This document shows, piece after piece, positions 52,572-61,617 of a stretch of DNA of 64,000 bases (its first letter is position 1; each line of letters opens with the position of its first letter). The notes below the pieces were generated by a model, which worked only from the letters and a program-made list of their open reading frames with translations, did no database searches and had not been told where the DNA came from. Origin of the DNA: JAFNAG01 sp963721405 (GTDB lineage: Bacteria > Acidobacteriota > UBA6911). Location of the stretch: NCBI GenBank assembly GCA_963721405.1, contig CAVRJA010000004.1, positions 186,001 through 250,000 on the forward strand, read 5' to 3'. The position numbers were made by a program, and so were the translations under genes.

Positions 52572-53873
52572 ATGGCAGAGCGGACGCTTGCAGTCATCAT
52601 GGCGGGTGGTATGGGTGAACGGCTGCGACCACTTACCGATGTCAGGGCAAAGCCTGCCGTGCCTTTCGGCGCCATCTTCCGAATCATCGATTTCACGCTC
52701 AGCAACTGCATTAATTCAGGAATCCGTCAGATCCTGGTTCTCACACAGTACAAGTCGCGTTCCCTCAGCCGGCATCTGTCCACCGGCTTCAATTTCCTCT
52801 CCCAGCGCCTCGACGAGTTCATCGAGGAGATCCCGGCGCAGATGCAGCTCGGCAGCCAGTGGTACAAGGGCACCGCCGACGCCATCAGGCAGAACAGGCG
52901 CTACATCGACAGCGTCGCTCCCGGACATGTGCTCATCCTCGCCGGCGATCACATCTATAAGATGGACTATCGCAAGCTCCACAAGTTCCACCTGGAGCGG
53001 GGGGCCGGGCTCACCGTGTCGGTCATTCGGGTGCCGGCGGCGACGGCAGCCAACCAATACGGCGTTCTGGAAGTGGATGAAGCGGGACGTATTGTCGGTT
53101 TTGAGGAGAAACCCAAGGAGCCGAAGTGCATTCAAGGAACGACCGACTGTCTGGCGTCGATGGGCATCTACATCTTCGATGCCAAGGTTTTGAATGAGTG
53201 GCTTGACAACGACCTCGTCGACTTCGGCAAGGACGTGATACCGGCCATGGTGAAGGCGGGCGAGCCGGTCTACGCATTCGACTTCTCGACGATGAACCAG
53301 ATCGAGGATTACGTGGCCATCTCCAGGGACGGCATCCGGGTCAAGGAACTCCGCACCACTGACGACTCCGGCTATTGGCGCGATGTCGGCTCCCTCGACT
53401 CCTACTGGCAGGCCAACATCGACCTTGTGTCGGCCAAGCCGGCTTTCTCGCTCTACGGCGAACGGTGGCCTTTCTTTCGTTGCCCGACCTTCTTCCCGCC
53501 GGCGAAGTTCGTGCACGAGGCGGGGTCGCGCACGGGCATGGCCGTGAACTCCATCGTCGCCGAGGGGGTCATCGTCTCCGGCGCCCATGTGCGGGCGAGC
53601 GTGCTTGGTGCGGGCACGTTTGTGCACAGCCATGCACTCGTCGAGCATTCGGTGATCTTCGGCGGCACCATCCACAAGGAGACGCTGCTGGAGACCTCCA
53701 TCGGCCGCAACTGCCGGGTGCGCAACGCCATCATCGACCGAAATGTGACCCTGCACGAAGGCACGATGATCGGCTACGAGCGCGCGGACGATGAGCGGCG
53801 CGGCCTCAAGACGCATTCCATCGCCGGCAGCACCGACTACGTAGTGGTGGTGGCACGAGACACGGTGCTCTGA
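52572..53873 (+). CDS. glgC: Glucose-1-phosphate adenylyltransferase
   Basis: 433 residues from ATG 52572 (AGGAGA upstream; the frame to 52329 is leader). Pyrophosphorylase start VIMAGGMGERLRPLTDVRAK, KP (substrate) in RAKPAVPFG, the ATP/sugar site RQNRRYIDSVAPGHVLILAG then DHIYKMDYRKLHKFHLERGA and EEKPKEPKCIQG; the C-terminal beta-helix is EGVIVSGAHVRASVLGAGTF, HSVIFGGTIHKETLLETSIG. It makes ADP-glucose for glycogen or trehalose pathways and is usually allosteric. The next gene is convergent, so no glycogen operon is visible. Confidence 0.95.
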   Translation: MAERTLAVIMAGGMGERLRPLTDVRAKPAVPFGAIFRIIDFTLSNCINSGIRQILVLTQYKSRSLSRHLSTGFNFLSQRLDEFIEEIPAQMQLGSQWYKGTADAIRQNRRYIDSVAPGHVLILAGDHIYKMDYRKLHKFHLERGAGLTVSVIRVPAATAANQYGVLEVDEAGRIVGFEEKPKEPKCIQGTTDCLASMGIYIFDAKVLNEWLDNDLVDFGKDVIPAMVKAGEPVYAFDFSTMNQIEDYVAISRDGIRVKELRTTDDSGYWRDVGSLDSYWQANIDLVSAKPAFSLYGERWPFFRCPTFFPPAKFVHEAGSRTGMAVNSIVAEGVIVSGAHVRASVLGAGTFVHSHALVEHSVIFGGTIHKETLLETSIGRNCRVRNAIIDRNVTLHEGTMIGYERADDERRGLKTHSIAGSTDYVVVVARDTVL

Positions 53874-53879
53874 AGCGCT

Positions 53880-55097
53880 TTAGCGGGGCCGCCGGAATGC
53901 AATCACCGCGTTCAGGCCGCCGAAGGCGAAGGAGTTGGACAAGGCATATTCGCAGTCAACCCGCCTCGCCTGGTTGGGAATTACATCAAGGTCGCACGCC
54001 GGATCCCGTTCGGTAAAATTGGCGGTTGGGGGCAGGAGGCCGTTCCTCAGGCTCAGGATGGCAGCGATCGCTTCCAGCGCTCCGGCCGCGCCCAGCGCGT
54101 GGCCGTGCATCGATTTTGTCGAGCTGATCGCCAGCCTGTCCGCGTGCTTGCCGAACACCCGGCGAATCACCGTAGTCTCCATGATGTCGTTGGCATGAGT
54201 GCCCGTGCCGTGGGCGTTGATGTAGCCGATCATCTCCGGATGCAAGCCCCCGTCGGCCAGGGCGGCCTTGACGGCGCGTCCGGCGCCCTCAGGCTCAGGC
54301 TGGGTAATGTGATGGGCATCCGCAGACATGCCGAAGCCCACGATCTCCCCGAAGATCTCTGCGCCCCGGGAGCGCGCCCTCTCCCAGCTCTCGAGGACAA
54401 GGATGCCGCCTCCCTCCCCGAGAATGATTCCGTTCCTGGACTTCGAAAAGGGGCGGCATGTATCGGGAGAGATGACGCGCATCGCTTCCCAGGCTTTCAA
54501 GTTGCCGAAACTAAGGGGAGCCTCGCTACCGCCGGTCACGGCCACGTCAACCAGGCCATCCCGGATCATCCAGAAGGCATGGCCGATGGCGTGGTTGGCG
54601 GAGGAGCAGGCTGTTGAGATCGTGAAAGCCGGCCCCGTGATCCCGTATTCCATCGAGATGTGGCTCGCCAACGCATTCGCCATGATACGCGGAATGCTGA
54701 GCGGGCTGACTCGGGTTCGTTGTCGCAGGTAGAGATCGGCAAACGCTTCATCCTCCATCGTCTGCCCTCCCTCGCCTGTGCCGGTCACGATGCCGGTGCG
54801 TTCACACAGGCCTGGAGACCACTCAATGCCCGCGGAACGGATTGCTTCCCGGGCGGCGATGAGGCCAAACTGCGCGAAACGATCGAGGATCTCGGCGTGG
54901 TTGCCATCGAAATAGTCTTCACTTCGATAGCCATGGACCTCCGCGGCATTCTGGAAGCGCAGCCTGGTGCGGTCCACGGTCTCGATCGGGCCGATACCGG
55001 AAATTCCCTGCGACAGTGCGGCCCAGAATTCCGCGCTGTTTCGGCCCAGGCAGGAAATGACTCCCATCCCTGTGACGGCAACTCGGCGTCGCGCCAT
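53880..55097 (-). CDS. Beta-ketoacyl-ACP synthase (KAS II/FabF-like)
   Basis: 405 residues from ATG 55097 (4 bases after the ACP stop; ATG 55130 would overlap it). KAS motifs: RRRVAVTGMGVISCLGRNSA, the nucleophile in ISTACSSANHAIGHAFWMIR, the first active-site His in YINAHGTGTHANDIMETT and the second in TKSMHGHALGAAGALEAIAA. It condenses malonyl-ACP with an acyl primer. Adjacent ACP, YceI and type III PKS genes make a dedicated lipid or polyketide pathway more likely than bulk fatty-acid synthesis. Confidence 0.93.
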   Translation of the reverse strand: MARRRVAVTGMGVISCLGRNSAEFWAALSQGISGIGPIETVDRTRLRFQNAAEVHGYRSEDYFDGNHAEILDRFAQFGLIAAREAIRSAGIEWSPGLCERTGIVTGTGEGGQTMEDEAFADLYLRQRTRVSPLSIPRIMANALASHISMEYGITGPAFTISTACSSANHAIGHAFWMIRDGLVDVAVTGGSEAPLSFGNLKAWEAMRVISPDTCRPFSKSRNGIILGEGGGILVLESWERARSRGAEIFGEIVGFGMSADAHHITQPEPEGAGRAVKAALADGGLHPEMIGYINAHGTGTHANDIMETTVIRRVFGKHADRLAISSTKSMHGHALGAAGALEAIAAILSLRNGLLPPTANFTERDPACDLDVIPNQARRVDCEYALSNSFAFGGLNAVIAFRRPR

Positions 55098-55101
55098 GCC
55101 C

Positions 55102-55398
55102 TCATCCTCGTCCGGTTTCAGCTGCAGCATCGCCGCCCCGGGTACTCCGTTCGAGCAGGAGTCGCTCGATCGTTTCGACAATCTGGCGCACGGAGCGCAT
55201 GGACCGGGCCTCGGCATCGGGAATGCTGAGGTCGAACGCTTCCTCGAGTTCGAAGAAGAGGTTGAGTCCGTCCAGCGAGTCCATCTGCAGCCCTTCGAGC
55301 GTGGTGTCCATCGTGATCGTTTCGGGTGCCACTCTCTTGGTTTTGGCAATTTCCGCGATCACCTTCCTCGCAACCGATTCTGAGATCGAATTCTCCAC
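55102..55398 (-). CDS. Acyl carrier protein
   Basis: 98 residues. The phosphopantetheine serine is in LEGLQMDSLDGLNLFFELEE (DSL motif); helix I (VARKVIAEIAKTKRVAPETI) and helix III/IV follow. Ends with a polar tail. It sits 4 bases before the ketosynthase gene, so it probably carries that enzyme's acyl intermediates. Confidence 0.92.
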   Translation of the reverse strand: MENSISESVARKVIAEIAKTKRVAPETITMDTTLEGLQMDSLDGLNLFFELEEAFDLSIPDAEARSMRSVRQIVETIERLLLERSTRGGDAAAETGRG

Positions 55399-55476
55399 AG
55401 TCCCTGCCTCCTCGTAACGTCGCCGCCGCGATCAGGGTGAAAAATCTTTGCGGATCATTTCATCTGCATGCGGACA

Positions 55477-56106
55477 TCAATTTGTTTTTTCGGCAACGAT
55501 GCTGAAGCTTATCTTCACTTGATCCTTCACCTTCACCGCGCCCCCACCCACCTGGACTGGCGCCATCCCGAAGTCCGTCTGTAAAACGTACGCCTCGCCT
55601 TCTGCGCGCAAACGGTTGTTTTCAATGTGGATCCGGACCGGCAGCGTGACCAGCTTCTCGACACCATGAAGGTTCAGCATCCCGTCCAGCGTGACCTCCC
55701 AATCGGTCCCCGGCTTCTTGATCCGGCTGACGCCGGTGGATCGGAAAGTGATCTTCCCATGCTTTGCAGCATCTAGAACCTGCGGGCCAGCCATCGTTTC
55801 CTGCACGTCACGCCGATCCTTTTCGGATGCTTCAGGATCCAGGACCGTCAGTGAGCGGGCTTCGATACTTAAAGTCACTGTAGAATCGGTCACACGGCCG
55901 GCTGCGAAATATACGGACCCGGAAAAGTCTTTTGCGGCGATCAGGTGATTGTGGCCGAAAATCTTGAGAATCCCTTCCTTGTAGACGCTGAGTTCGATCC
56001 TGCTGGCGGCGGCATCGATTCTGTATTGAACCCCGGACACGGATTGAGTCGCCCCGGCCCATCCGATCAGCGCCGCCAGAATGCCGCTAACGAGGCCACA
56101 TTTCAT
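55477..56106 (-). CDS. YceI-family periplasmic lipid-binding protein
   Basis: 209 residues from ATG 56106. Signal peptide (CGLVSGILAALIGWAGA). YceI lipocalin-like barrel: VQYRIDAAASRIELSVYKEG, NHLIAAKDFSGSVYFAAGRV, DSTVTLSIEARSLTVLDPEA, EVTLDGMLNLHGVEKLVTLP. The family binds isoprenoid quinones or other lipids in the periplasm. Position between a type III PKS and an ACP suggests it carries the product. Confidence 0.88.
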   Translation of the reverse strand: MKCGLVSGILAALIGWAGATQSVSGVQYRIDAAASRIELSVYKEGILKIFGHNHLIAAKDFSGSVYFAAGRVTDSTVTLSIEARSLTVLDPEASEKDRRDVQETMAGPQVLDAAKHGKITFRSTGVSRIKKPGTDWEVTLDGMLNLHGVEKLVTLPVRIHIENNRLRAEGEAYVLQTDFGMAPVQVGGGAVKVKDQVKISFSIVAEKTN

Positions 56107-56280
56107 GGTCAACTCCCCACGTTGGATAGTCCACGTCTATATCATGCACCAGCGGAGCCCGACCGGGCGCCCATTTCCGCAGTCCCGCCCCAGAGACGAA
56201 GCACGCCGCCTGGCACACCCAGGAAGCGAGTCAGCAGCCGGAGCCACAGGCGGACTGTCCCGAGCGCCTTGCCGAAGATA

Positions 56281-57378
56281 TCATGTCAATTGAAGCAGCA
56301 GCAACTCGGCGCTGAACCCGGGCCCGAACGCAGCGGCCAGGCCATAATCGCCCCGCCTCATGCGGCCTTTAGCGAGCCACTCCTGCAGGATGAAAAAGAT
56401 TGTCGCGCTGGAGAGGTTGCCGTATTCGCAGAGGACGTCCCAGGAAAACTGTGTTTTTTCACGCGGGAGATTGAGTTCCTCCTCGATATATGACAGCAGT
56501 TTCTGTCCTCCGGGGTGAAGCATGAACCCGGCGATGCCATCCAGGCTCAACCCGTGGCGCGCGAGAAACCGTTCGACGAGTCCCTTGATCTTTTCGCGGA
56601 TCATCGACGGCACGTCTTTTGAGAGCACAATGTGGAACCCCGAGTCGCGCAAGTCGAAACCCATCGCGTCGAGGGACTGGGGGAACGTGTAGGTTTCGGC
56701 GTCGAGGATCTGTAGCCCGGACGCCAGAGGACCACGCACCAGGACAGCCGCTGCGCCGTCGCCGAACAGCACGGAGCAGATCAGGTTGGCCGGGGTTATA
56801 TCCCTGCGCTGGAAGGTGAGCGACGGGAGTTCAACCGAAATGATCAGGACGTTCTTGCCGGGGAAAGCGCAGAGAAACTCCGAGGCGCGCGCCAGAGACA
56901 TAGCCCCGGCCGCGCAGCCAAGTTCCGTGACCGGGAGCCTGCGCACATCCGGCCGGAACCCCATCCGGTTGATCAAGTGCGCGTCCAGAGACGGGATCAT
57001 GAATCCCGTGCAGGAGACGGTCACGAGCAGATCCACATCGGCCGGCCGCAGACCCGCGTTTGCCAGGCACTCTTCCGCGGACTTCTGCCCCAGCAGGATC
57101 GCGTGCTCCTGGTACTCCTGGTTCGTTTTCGAAAGCGATCTCGGCGTGATCGTGTAGTCGAGGGGGAAAATGATGTGGCGTTTGCGTATCAGCGAATTGT
57201 CGATAACGTTCGCCATCACTTCCAGGCGATATTCCTCGATGTTGAACACCCGGCCCACCTGGGCCCTGGCTTCTTCGCTGGTCATGGTGTGGGGTGGAAC
57301 CGCCGTGGCTGTGGCTGCGATGGTGCCCCGGGATTGCAGGGCGCCCGGGTCAGCTTTTAAACGCGAATCCGTGGGCAA
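56281..57378 (-). CDS. Type III polyketide synthase (chalcone/stilbene synthase-like)
   Basis: 365 residues using TTG 57378, which has GGAGG 8 bases upstream; the frame continues to 57510 but that extension has no homology, and the family start AATATAVPPH follows. Catalytic Cys in VSCTGFMIPSLDAHLIN, His in FMLHPGGQKLLSYIEEE and Asn in CEYGNLSSATIFFILQ. It condenses malonyl-CoA onto an acyl starter, making pyrones, resorcinols or quinone precursors. First gene of the PKS-YceI-ACP-KAS run. Confidence 0.92.
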   Translation of the reverse strand: MPTDSRLKADPGALQSRGTIAATATAVPPHTMTSEEARAQVGRVFNIEEYRLEVMANVIDNSLIRKRHIIFPLDYTITPRSLSKTNQEYQEHAILLGQKSAEECLANAGLRPADVDLLVTVSCTGFMIPSLDAHLINRMGFRPDVRRLPVTELGCAAGAMSLARASEFLCAFPGKNVLIISVELPSLTFQRRDITPANLICSVLFGDGAAAVLVRGPLASGLQILDAETYTFPQSLDAMGFDLRDSGFHIVLSKDVPSMIREKIKGLVERFLARHGLSLDGIAGFMLHPGGQKLLSYIEEELNLPREKTQFSWDVLCEYGNLSSATIFFILQEWLAKGRMRRGDYGLAAAFGPGFSAELLLLQLT

Positions 57379-57467
57379 TTTGTGGGCCTCCGTATTGATA
57401 AAATATAACCCGAGTGGAAGGGGACAAACTACTCCATTCCTTAAATTCTGTATAATTGGTGGCGACA

Positions 57468-58442
57468 ATGCCAGGCAAACAGGTCCAGGAAATGCAGACA
57501 AACGATCCACTGCCGCAGGGGATGGTCAGCGAGGCGGACGAGTCGATCCGGGCGCACCGGTTCGCCCACCAGGCGATGGCGACGGTCTTTGAAATTGTCT
57601 GCACTCACGAAGATCGCAACTATGCCGGGCAGGCGGCCCGCGCCGCCTTTGACTTGATCGATCGCCTGGAAACGGAATTGACCTGCCATCGGAGCAGCAG
57701 CGACGTTTCCCGCATCAACCGGCTCAGGCCCGGTGAAAAGACACAGGTGGGAATGTGGACCATGGAGTGCCTGCTCCTGGCGCGACATTTCCATTCCGAA
57801 ACCGGCGGCGCCTTCGACATCTCTATGGGTTCAGGCATCGAAGCCGTGGAGATGATACCCGCCGACTCCTCTGTGCAGATTCACGCCGAAAAGGTCCGCC
57901 TCGATCTTGCCGCGATCGGCAAAGGCTACGCCATTGATCGCGCCGGGGAACTCCTGCAGGAATGGGAAATCCAACATGCTCTTGTGCACGGCGGATTCAG
58001 CTCCGTACTGGCATTGGACCCGCCGCCGGGTCGCGACGGGTGGCCGCTGACTCTCAGCCTGCCGGCCGCGGGATCAGTGCTGGCACGGATCGTGGCCCGG
58101 CGGCAGGCATGGAGCGCATCCGGGATTCGCAGGGGAGACCACATCGTGGATCCGAGCACCGGGGTCCCTGTCCGGAATCGGCCCGCAGCCTGGGCCTCGG
58201 GTTCCCTGGAGGCGCTCAGCGCCACATACCGGGGAAAGAATTCCACGATCCCTGCGGAATTGTTCGAAACAGGGGATTCGGCGTCGGCAGTTGCGGAAGC
58301 CTTGTCGACCGCCTTCATGATCATGCCGCTGGAGGAAATCGCGAACTCCTGCCTCAGGCATCCAGGCGTGGAGGCGCGCCTGCTGATGTCCGATCCATCC
58401 GGACTGTCCGCCTCGCCGGTGATGATTCACATTGCCCATTGA
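57468..58442 (+). CDS. FAD:protein FMN transferase (ApbE family)
   Basis: About 324 residues from ATG 57468; a later ATG at 57492 is possible. A TATAAT box lies at 57451-57456. ApbE landmarks: AHRFAHQAMATVFEIVC, FDLIDRLETELTCHRSSSDV, DLAAIGKGYAIDRAGELLQE, HALVHGGFSSVLALDPPPGR (instead of the common NAGGDI) and DHIVDPSTGVPVRNRPAAWA. It attaches FMN to threonine or serine of target flavoproteins. No signal peptide, so it acts in the cytoplasm or the annotation misses one. Divergent from the type III PKS, 89 bases apart. Confidence 0.85.
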   Translation: MPGKQVQEMQTNDPLPQGMVSEADESIRAHRFAHQAMATVFEIVCTHEDRNYAGQAARAAFDLIDRLETELTCHRSSSDVSRINRLRPGEKTQVGMWTMECLLLARHFHSETGGAFDISMGSGIEAVEMIPADSSVQIHAEKVRLDLAAIGKGYAIDRAGELLQEWEIQHALVHGGFSSVLALDPPPGRDGWPLTLSLPAAGSVLARIVARRQAWSASGIRRGDHIVDPSTGVPVRNRPAAWASGSLEALSATYRGKNSTIPAELFETGDSASAVAEALSTAFMIMPLEEIANSCLRHPGVEARLLMSDPSGLSASPVMIHIAH

Positions 58443-58490
58443 GGACAGGCCGCCTTCATTTCGCCGCAGGCATGTGCATCAGACAGTAAC

Positions 58491-58672
58491 GAGCCCTGAA
58501 GGGGCGGGGCAGGAAAGCCCAGGGCGTGAGCCCTGGGATCATGTACATCTGCGGAATCAGCCCTCCTAAGGGCGGCACAGGCTGTTCCGCCCTTAGGAGG
58601 GGCTGATTCCCTGTTCTGCGTGAGTTCCCAGGGCTTGCGCCCTGGGCTTTCCTGCTGGACCCTTTCAGGGTC
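58491..58672. repeat. Three-level nested hairpin (about 180 bp)
   Basis: Three stems nest inside each other. Inner: 58553-58575 with 58587-58610 (23 paired, one bulge). Middle: 58510-58538 with 58626-58654 (27 of 29). Outer: 58491-58505 with 58658-58672 (partial). CAGGAAAGCCCAGGGC and AGCCCTCCTAAGGGC recur within. Located between the 3' ends of apbE and a Gfo/Idh/MocA gene. A weaker relative of the left half (GGAGCAGGAAAGTCC) occurs near 52272. No gene in 58443-58761. Confidence 0.85.
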
Positions 58673-58761
58673 CTGATTGGATTCCCTTTATGAGTATCTC
58701 CTTCGCGGTTCAGTTTCTGTCCGGCTTTTGGGTTTCCTCGGAGTAGACAATCGCAAAAAGC

Positions 58762-59955
58762 TCAAACCTTGGGTTCAGGCATCGGTGTCCACGCGCCCTC
58801 TCCGCGACTGCTCCTGACGGAGGCCTCGATAAAGGCAATCCCTGTCCAGCCGTCCTCTACATTGGCGTATTCGGACCCGTCGCAGGAAAACTGTTCACCG
58901 GCTTTCCATTTGCGAACGTCGGCTTCAAAGCAACGATGCAGGCGCGCGAACGCGTCGTGGAATCCTTCCAGATGCCCTGGCGGGATGGTCGGCTCCGCCA
59001 GGAGGCCGGGCGGCATATCTTTGGGAAGGAATCCATCGCCCGGCGCGACCGCCCCACGCCAATACATGCGGTCGGGGTGGTTGGGGAGGCAGATCGTGAG
59101 GCACTCAGGATCCTCTTGCCGCCAGCGCAAGGAGCCCTGCGTCCCGGCAACCACAATCCCGAGATCGTTCTTGCTGCCAATGCAAATCTGGGAGGCGCGC
59201 ACCAGCGCCTTGCCGCCGTTGTTCAGCCTGCAATACGCCGTGAAATGATCGTCCAGCCGGCGGCCTTCAACAAACTTCTCCATCTGCACCGAAACCGCAG
59301 TGACCTCCAGCCCGGTCACATACCGCATTTGCATCAGCGCGTGGGTGCCGATGTCGCCGCCGCAGCCTGATCCGCCTGCCTGCCTGGGATCCACGCGCCA
59401 GGAGGCTTGCCGGTTGCCGGTATCCTCGAGCCTGGTAGCCAGCCATCCCTGGATGTAGTAGGAGTCCACCCAGCGAACTTCGCCCAGCAGGCCGCTGCGC
59501 ACAATGTAGCGCGACAAGCGGCTTGTCCAGTGGCCCAGGTAGGTATGGGCCACCCCGAACGGAATCCTGTGGCGGTGAACCGCCGCGGCAAGGCCGTCGG
59601 CTTCCTCGAGATTCAGACAGAGCGGCTTCTCGCAAAAGACCGGGATGCCCGCCTCGATCGCCTTCATGGCCGGATCGAAGTGCAGGAAGTTTGGCGTGAC
59701 AATCAGAATGTAATCAAGCCGCTGGTCTTCGGGAAGGTTCGCCTGGTCCCTGATCATTTCCTCATAAGTGCCGTACCCCCGCATCGGGAAGGGCCAGTTC
59801 ATGGCTTCCTCGAGGGCAGCCCGGGGATCGGGCAACAGGGCCCCGGCCGTCACGCGTCGCGTGCCGTCGAAATGAATCGCCTTCTGATGCGGGTGCACGA
59901 TGAATGCGCCCCCGCCGCCGCCTATCAATCCGACATTCAGAGGCCTGCAAGCCAT
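58762..59955 (-). CDS. Gfo/Idh/MocA-family oxidoreductase (1)
   Basis: 397 residues; start supported by GGAAGG. NAD(P) fold: PLNVGLIGGGGGAFIVHPHQ, then LPDPRAALEEAMNW and LIVTPNFLHFDPAMKAIEAG, IPVFCEKPLCLNLEEADGLA (EKP motif). The C-terminal domain has ASWRVDPRQAGGSGCGGDIG and HALMQMRYVTGLEVTAVSVQ. These enzymes oxidise sugars, inositols or their amino derivatives at a hydroxyl, often giving 3-keto sugars. The last gene of a four-gene cluster with an isomerase, DoxX protein and a second Gfo enzyme. Confidence 0.9.
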   Translation of the reverse strand: MACRPLNVGLIGGGGGAFIVHPHQKAIHFDGTRRVTAGALLPDPRAALEEAMNWPFPMRGYGTYEEMIRDQANLPEDQRLDYILIVTPNFLHFDPAMKAIEAGIPVFCEKPLCLNLEEADGLAAAVHRHRIPFGVAHTYLGHWTSRLSRYIVRSGLLGEVRWVDSYYIQGWLATRLEDTGNRQASWRVDPRQAGGSGCGGDIGTHALMQMRYVTGLEVTAVSVQMEKFVEGRRLDDHFTAYCRLNNGGKALVRASQICIGSKNDLGIVVAGTQGSLRWRQEDPECLTICLPNHPDRMYWRGAVAPGDGFLPKDMPPGLLAEPTIPPGHLEGFHDAFARLHRCFEADVRKWKAGEQFSCDGSEYANVEDGWTGIAFIEASVRSSRGEGAWTPMPEPKV

Positions 59956-60028
59956 GGTTCCTTCCTTTCACTTTAGGGGCGGTGAGCACCGGTCACTTCG
60001 GCATGGCAACAGCGCATGCGCTCCCCTC

Positions 60029-61030
60029 CTACTTCCTTTCAAACGCCGTATCGAATGCGACGCCGCTGGCTTTGAAATTCAGCCTTTTGACGAACGCGCA
60101 CGCTTCGGCGGCCCCGTATTCGCGATCCATGCGGCAGTCTTCCCATTCCACACTGAGGGGGCCGTTATAGCCGACGTCGTTGAGGGCGACGATGATCTCT
60201 TCGAAGTTGATGTCGCCGTGGCCAAGGCTGCGAAAATCCCAATATCGTCTCGGGTCTCCGAATTCGACATGACCGCCAAATACGCCGACGCTGCCGTCGC
60301 CATGTCCCCACCAGGCGTCTTTCATGTGTGCATGGAAGATGCGACCGGCAAACTCCCGGATGAACTTGACGTAAGCCACGCCCTGGTAGCCAAGATGGGA
60401 CGGATCGAAATTGAAGCCGAACTCTTCGCGGTTCCCGATCGCCGCCAGCGTGCGCTGCGCGCTGGCGATATCGAAGGCGATTTCGGTCGGATGCACCTCG
60501 AGGCCGAATCTGACACCGCACTTCTGGAATTCGTCGAGGATCGGATTCCACATGTGGGCGAAGAACGTATATCCCTCGTCGATCAATTGCTGTGAGACCG
60601 GGGGAAACGAATAGAGAAGATGCCAGACCGGGCTGCCGGTGAAGCCGTTCACCACGTCGACGCCCAGGTTTCGAGCGGCATGAGCGGCACTCATCATATG
60701 TTCCTGGGCTCGCTTGCGGACGCCGTCGGGCTTTCCGTCCCCCCAGACATCCGGCGGCAGAATGGACCTATGGCGTTCGTCGATAGGGTCGCACACCGCC
60801 TGGCCGACCAGGTGATTGCTGACAGCCCAGACTTTGAGGCCGTGCCGTGCCAGGATCTCGTGGCGCGAGTCGCAGTACGCTTTGTCCCGGGCGCCCTGGC
60901 GGATATCGAAATGGTCCCCCCAGCAGGCAAGTTCCAATCCGTCGAAGCCAAAGCCCGCCGCCTTGTCTGCGAGCGTTTCCAGAGGAAGGTCGGCCCACTG
61001 TCCGGTGAAGAGTGTGACAGGTCGCGTCAT
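60029..61030 (-). CDS. Sugar phosphate isomerase/epimerase family (AP endonuclease 2 fold)
   Basis: 333 residues, GGAG upstream of ATG 61030. TIM-barrel segments: PLETLADKAAGFGFDGLELA, LELACWGDHFDIRQGARDKA, GVRFGLEVHPTEIAFDIASA, FGFNFDPSHLGYQGVAYVKF, GRIFHAHMKDAWWGHGDGSV, GPLSVEWEDCRMDREYGAAE. E/H/D residues in EVHPTE, FDPSHL, FHAHMKD and VEWED match the metal site of xylose-isomerase-like enzymes. Acts on a keto or aldo sugar produced by the neighbours. Confidence 0.9.
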   Translation of the reverse strand: MTRPVTLFTGQWADLPLETLADKAAGFGFDGLELACWGDHFDIRQGARDKAYCDSRHEILARHGLKVWAVSNHLVGQAVCDPIDERHRSILPPDVWGDGKPDGVRKRAQEHMMSAAHAARNLGVDVVNGFTGSPVWHLLYSFPPVSQQLIDEGYTFFAHMWNPILDEFQKCGVRFGLEVHPTEIAFDIASAQRTLAAIGNREEFGFNFDPSHLGYQGVAYVKFIREFAGRIFHAHMKDAWWGHGDGSVGVFGGHVEFGDPRRYWDFRSLGHGDINFEEIIVALNDVGYNGPLSVEWEDCRMDREYGAAEACAFVKRLNFKASGVAFDTAFERK

Positions 61031-61062
61031 ATGAAATGTCTCCGATCATGGAATATGGATGC

Positions 61063-61563
61063 TCACACAATGGCACCTTGCCGTCCGGCGAGGAACTTGT
61101 GGATTATCTGATCGAACCCGTAAAAGCGTCCGCCGCACAGAACGAGCGTGACCAGGAGCGCAGCCGCCTCTACAAGGTTCTTATTGATGATCAGGTAACT
61201 CCCCTCCGACGGAAGAGAATAGAAGTAGCCGACGAAGGGAGGGTTGCAGAAATAGTAGAGCAATATCAGCAGCAGCCCAACGCCGCTCGCGGTGCGCGTA
61301 AAACAACCGAGGATGAGCCCAAGCCCGATCAGGATGAGACCCCAGATGTTTAGGAAATTCGCGTAGCCGAGCATTTCGGGGCTGTTGGCAATCCAGTGGA
61401 ACAGTCCGGACAGAGGGCCGCGTGCCTGAAGCAGAAAAGAAGAAGCCGACCAGTTCGGTTTCAGCAGCTTGGCTATTCCTTCATAGAGAAAATGCCAGCC
61501 GATGAAGATTCTCAACAGGGCCAGAGCAACCATCTGCAGCCGGGTGAACTTTCCTGTTTCCAT
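61063..61563 (-). CDS. DoxX-family membrane protein
   Basis: 166 residues with four membrane helices: ALALLRIFIGWHFLYEGIAK, GYANFLNIWGLILIGLGLIL, GVGLLLILLYYFCNPPFVGY, LVEAAALLVTLVLCGGRFYG. DoxX proteins act in respiration of thiosulfate or in redox steps of sugar/quinone metabolism, and often accompany Gfo/Idh/MocA enzymes in Bacteroidetes, Verrucomicrobia and Acidobacteria, where it may couple keto-sugar formation to the quinone pool. 32 bases before the isomerase gene. Confidence 0.88.
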   Translation of the reverse strand: METGKFTRLQMVALALLRIFIGWHFLYEGIAKLLKPNWSASSFLLQARGPLSGLFHWIANSPEMLGYANFLNIWGLILIGLGLILGCFTRTASGVGLLLILLYYFCNPPFVGYFYSLPSEGSYLIINKNLVEAAALLVTLVLCGGRFYGFDQIIHKFLAGRQGAIV

Positions 61564-61617
61564 ACCGTTCCTTTGTCACGTGGCGGTCGAAGCCGCCGGA
61601 CAGTCCAGGGTATTGTC

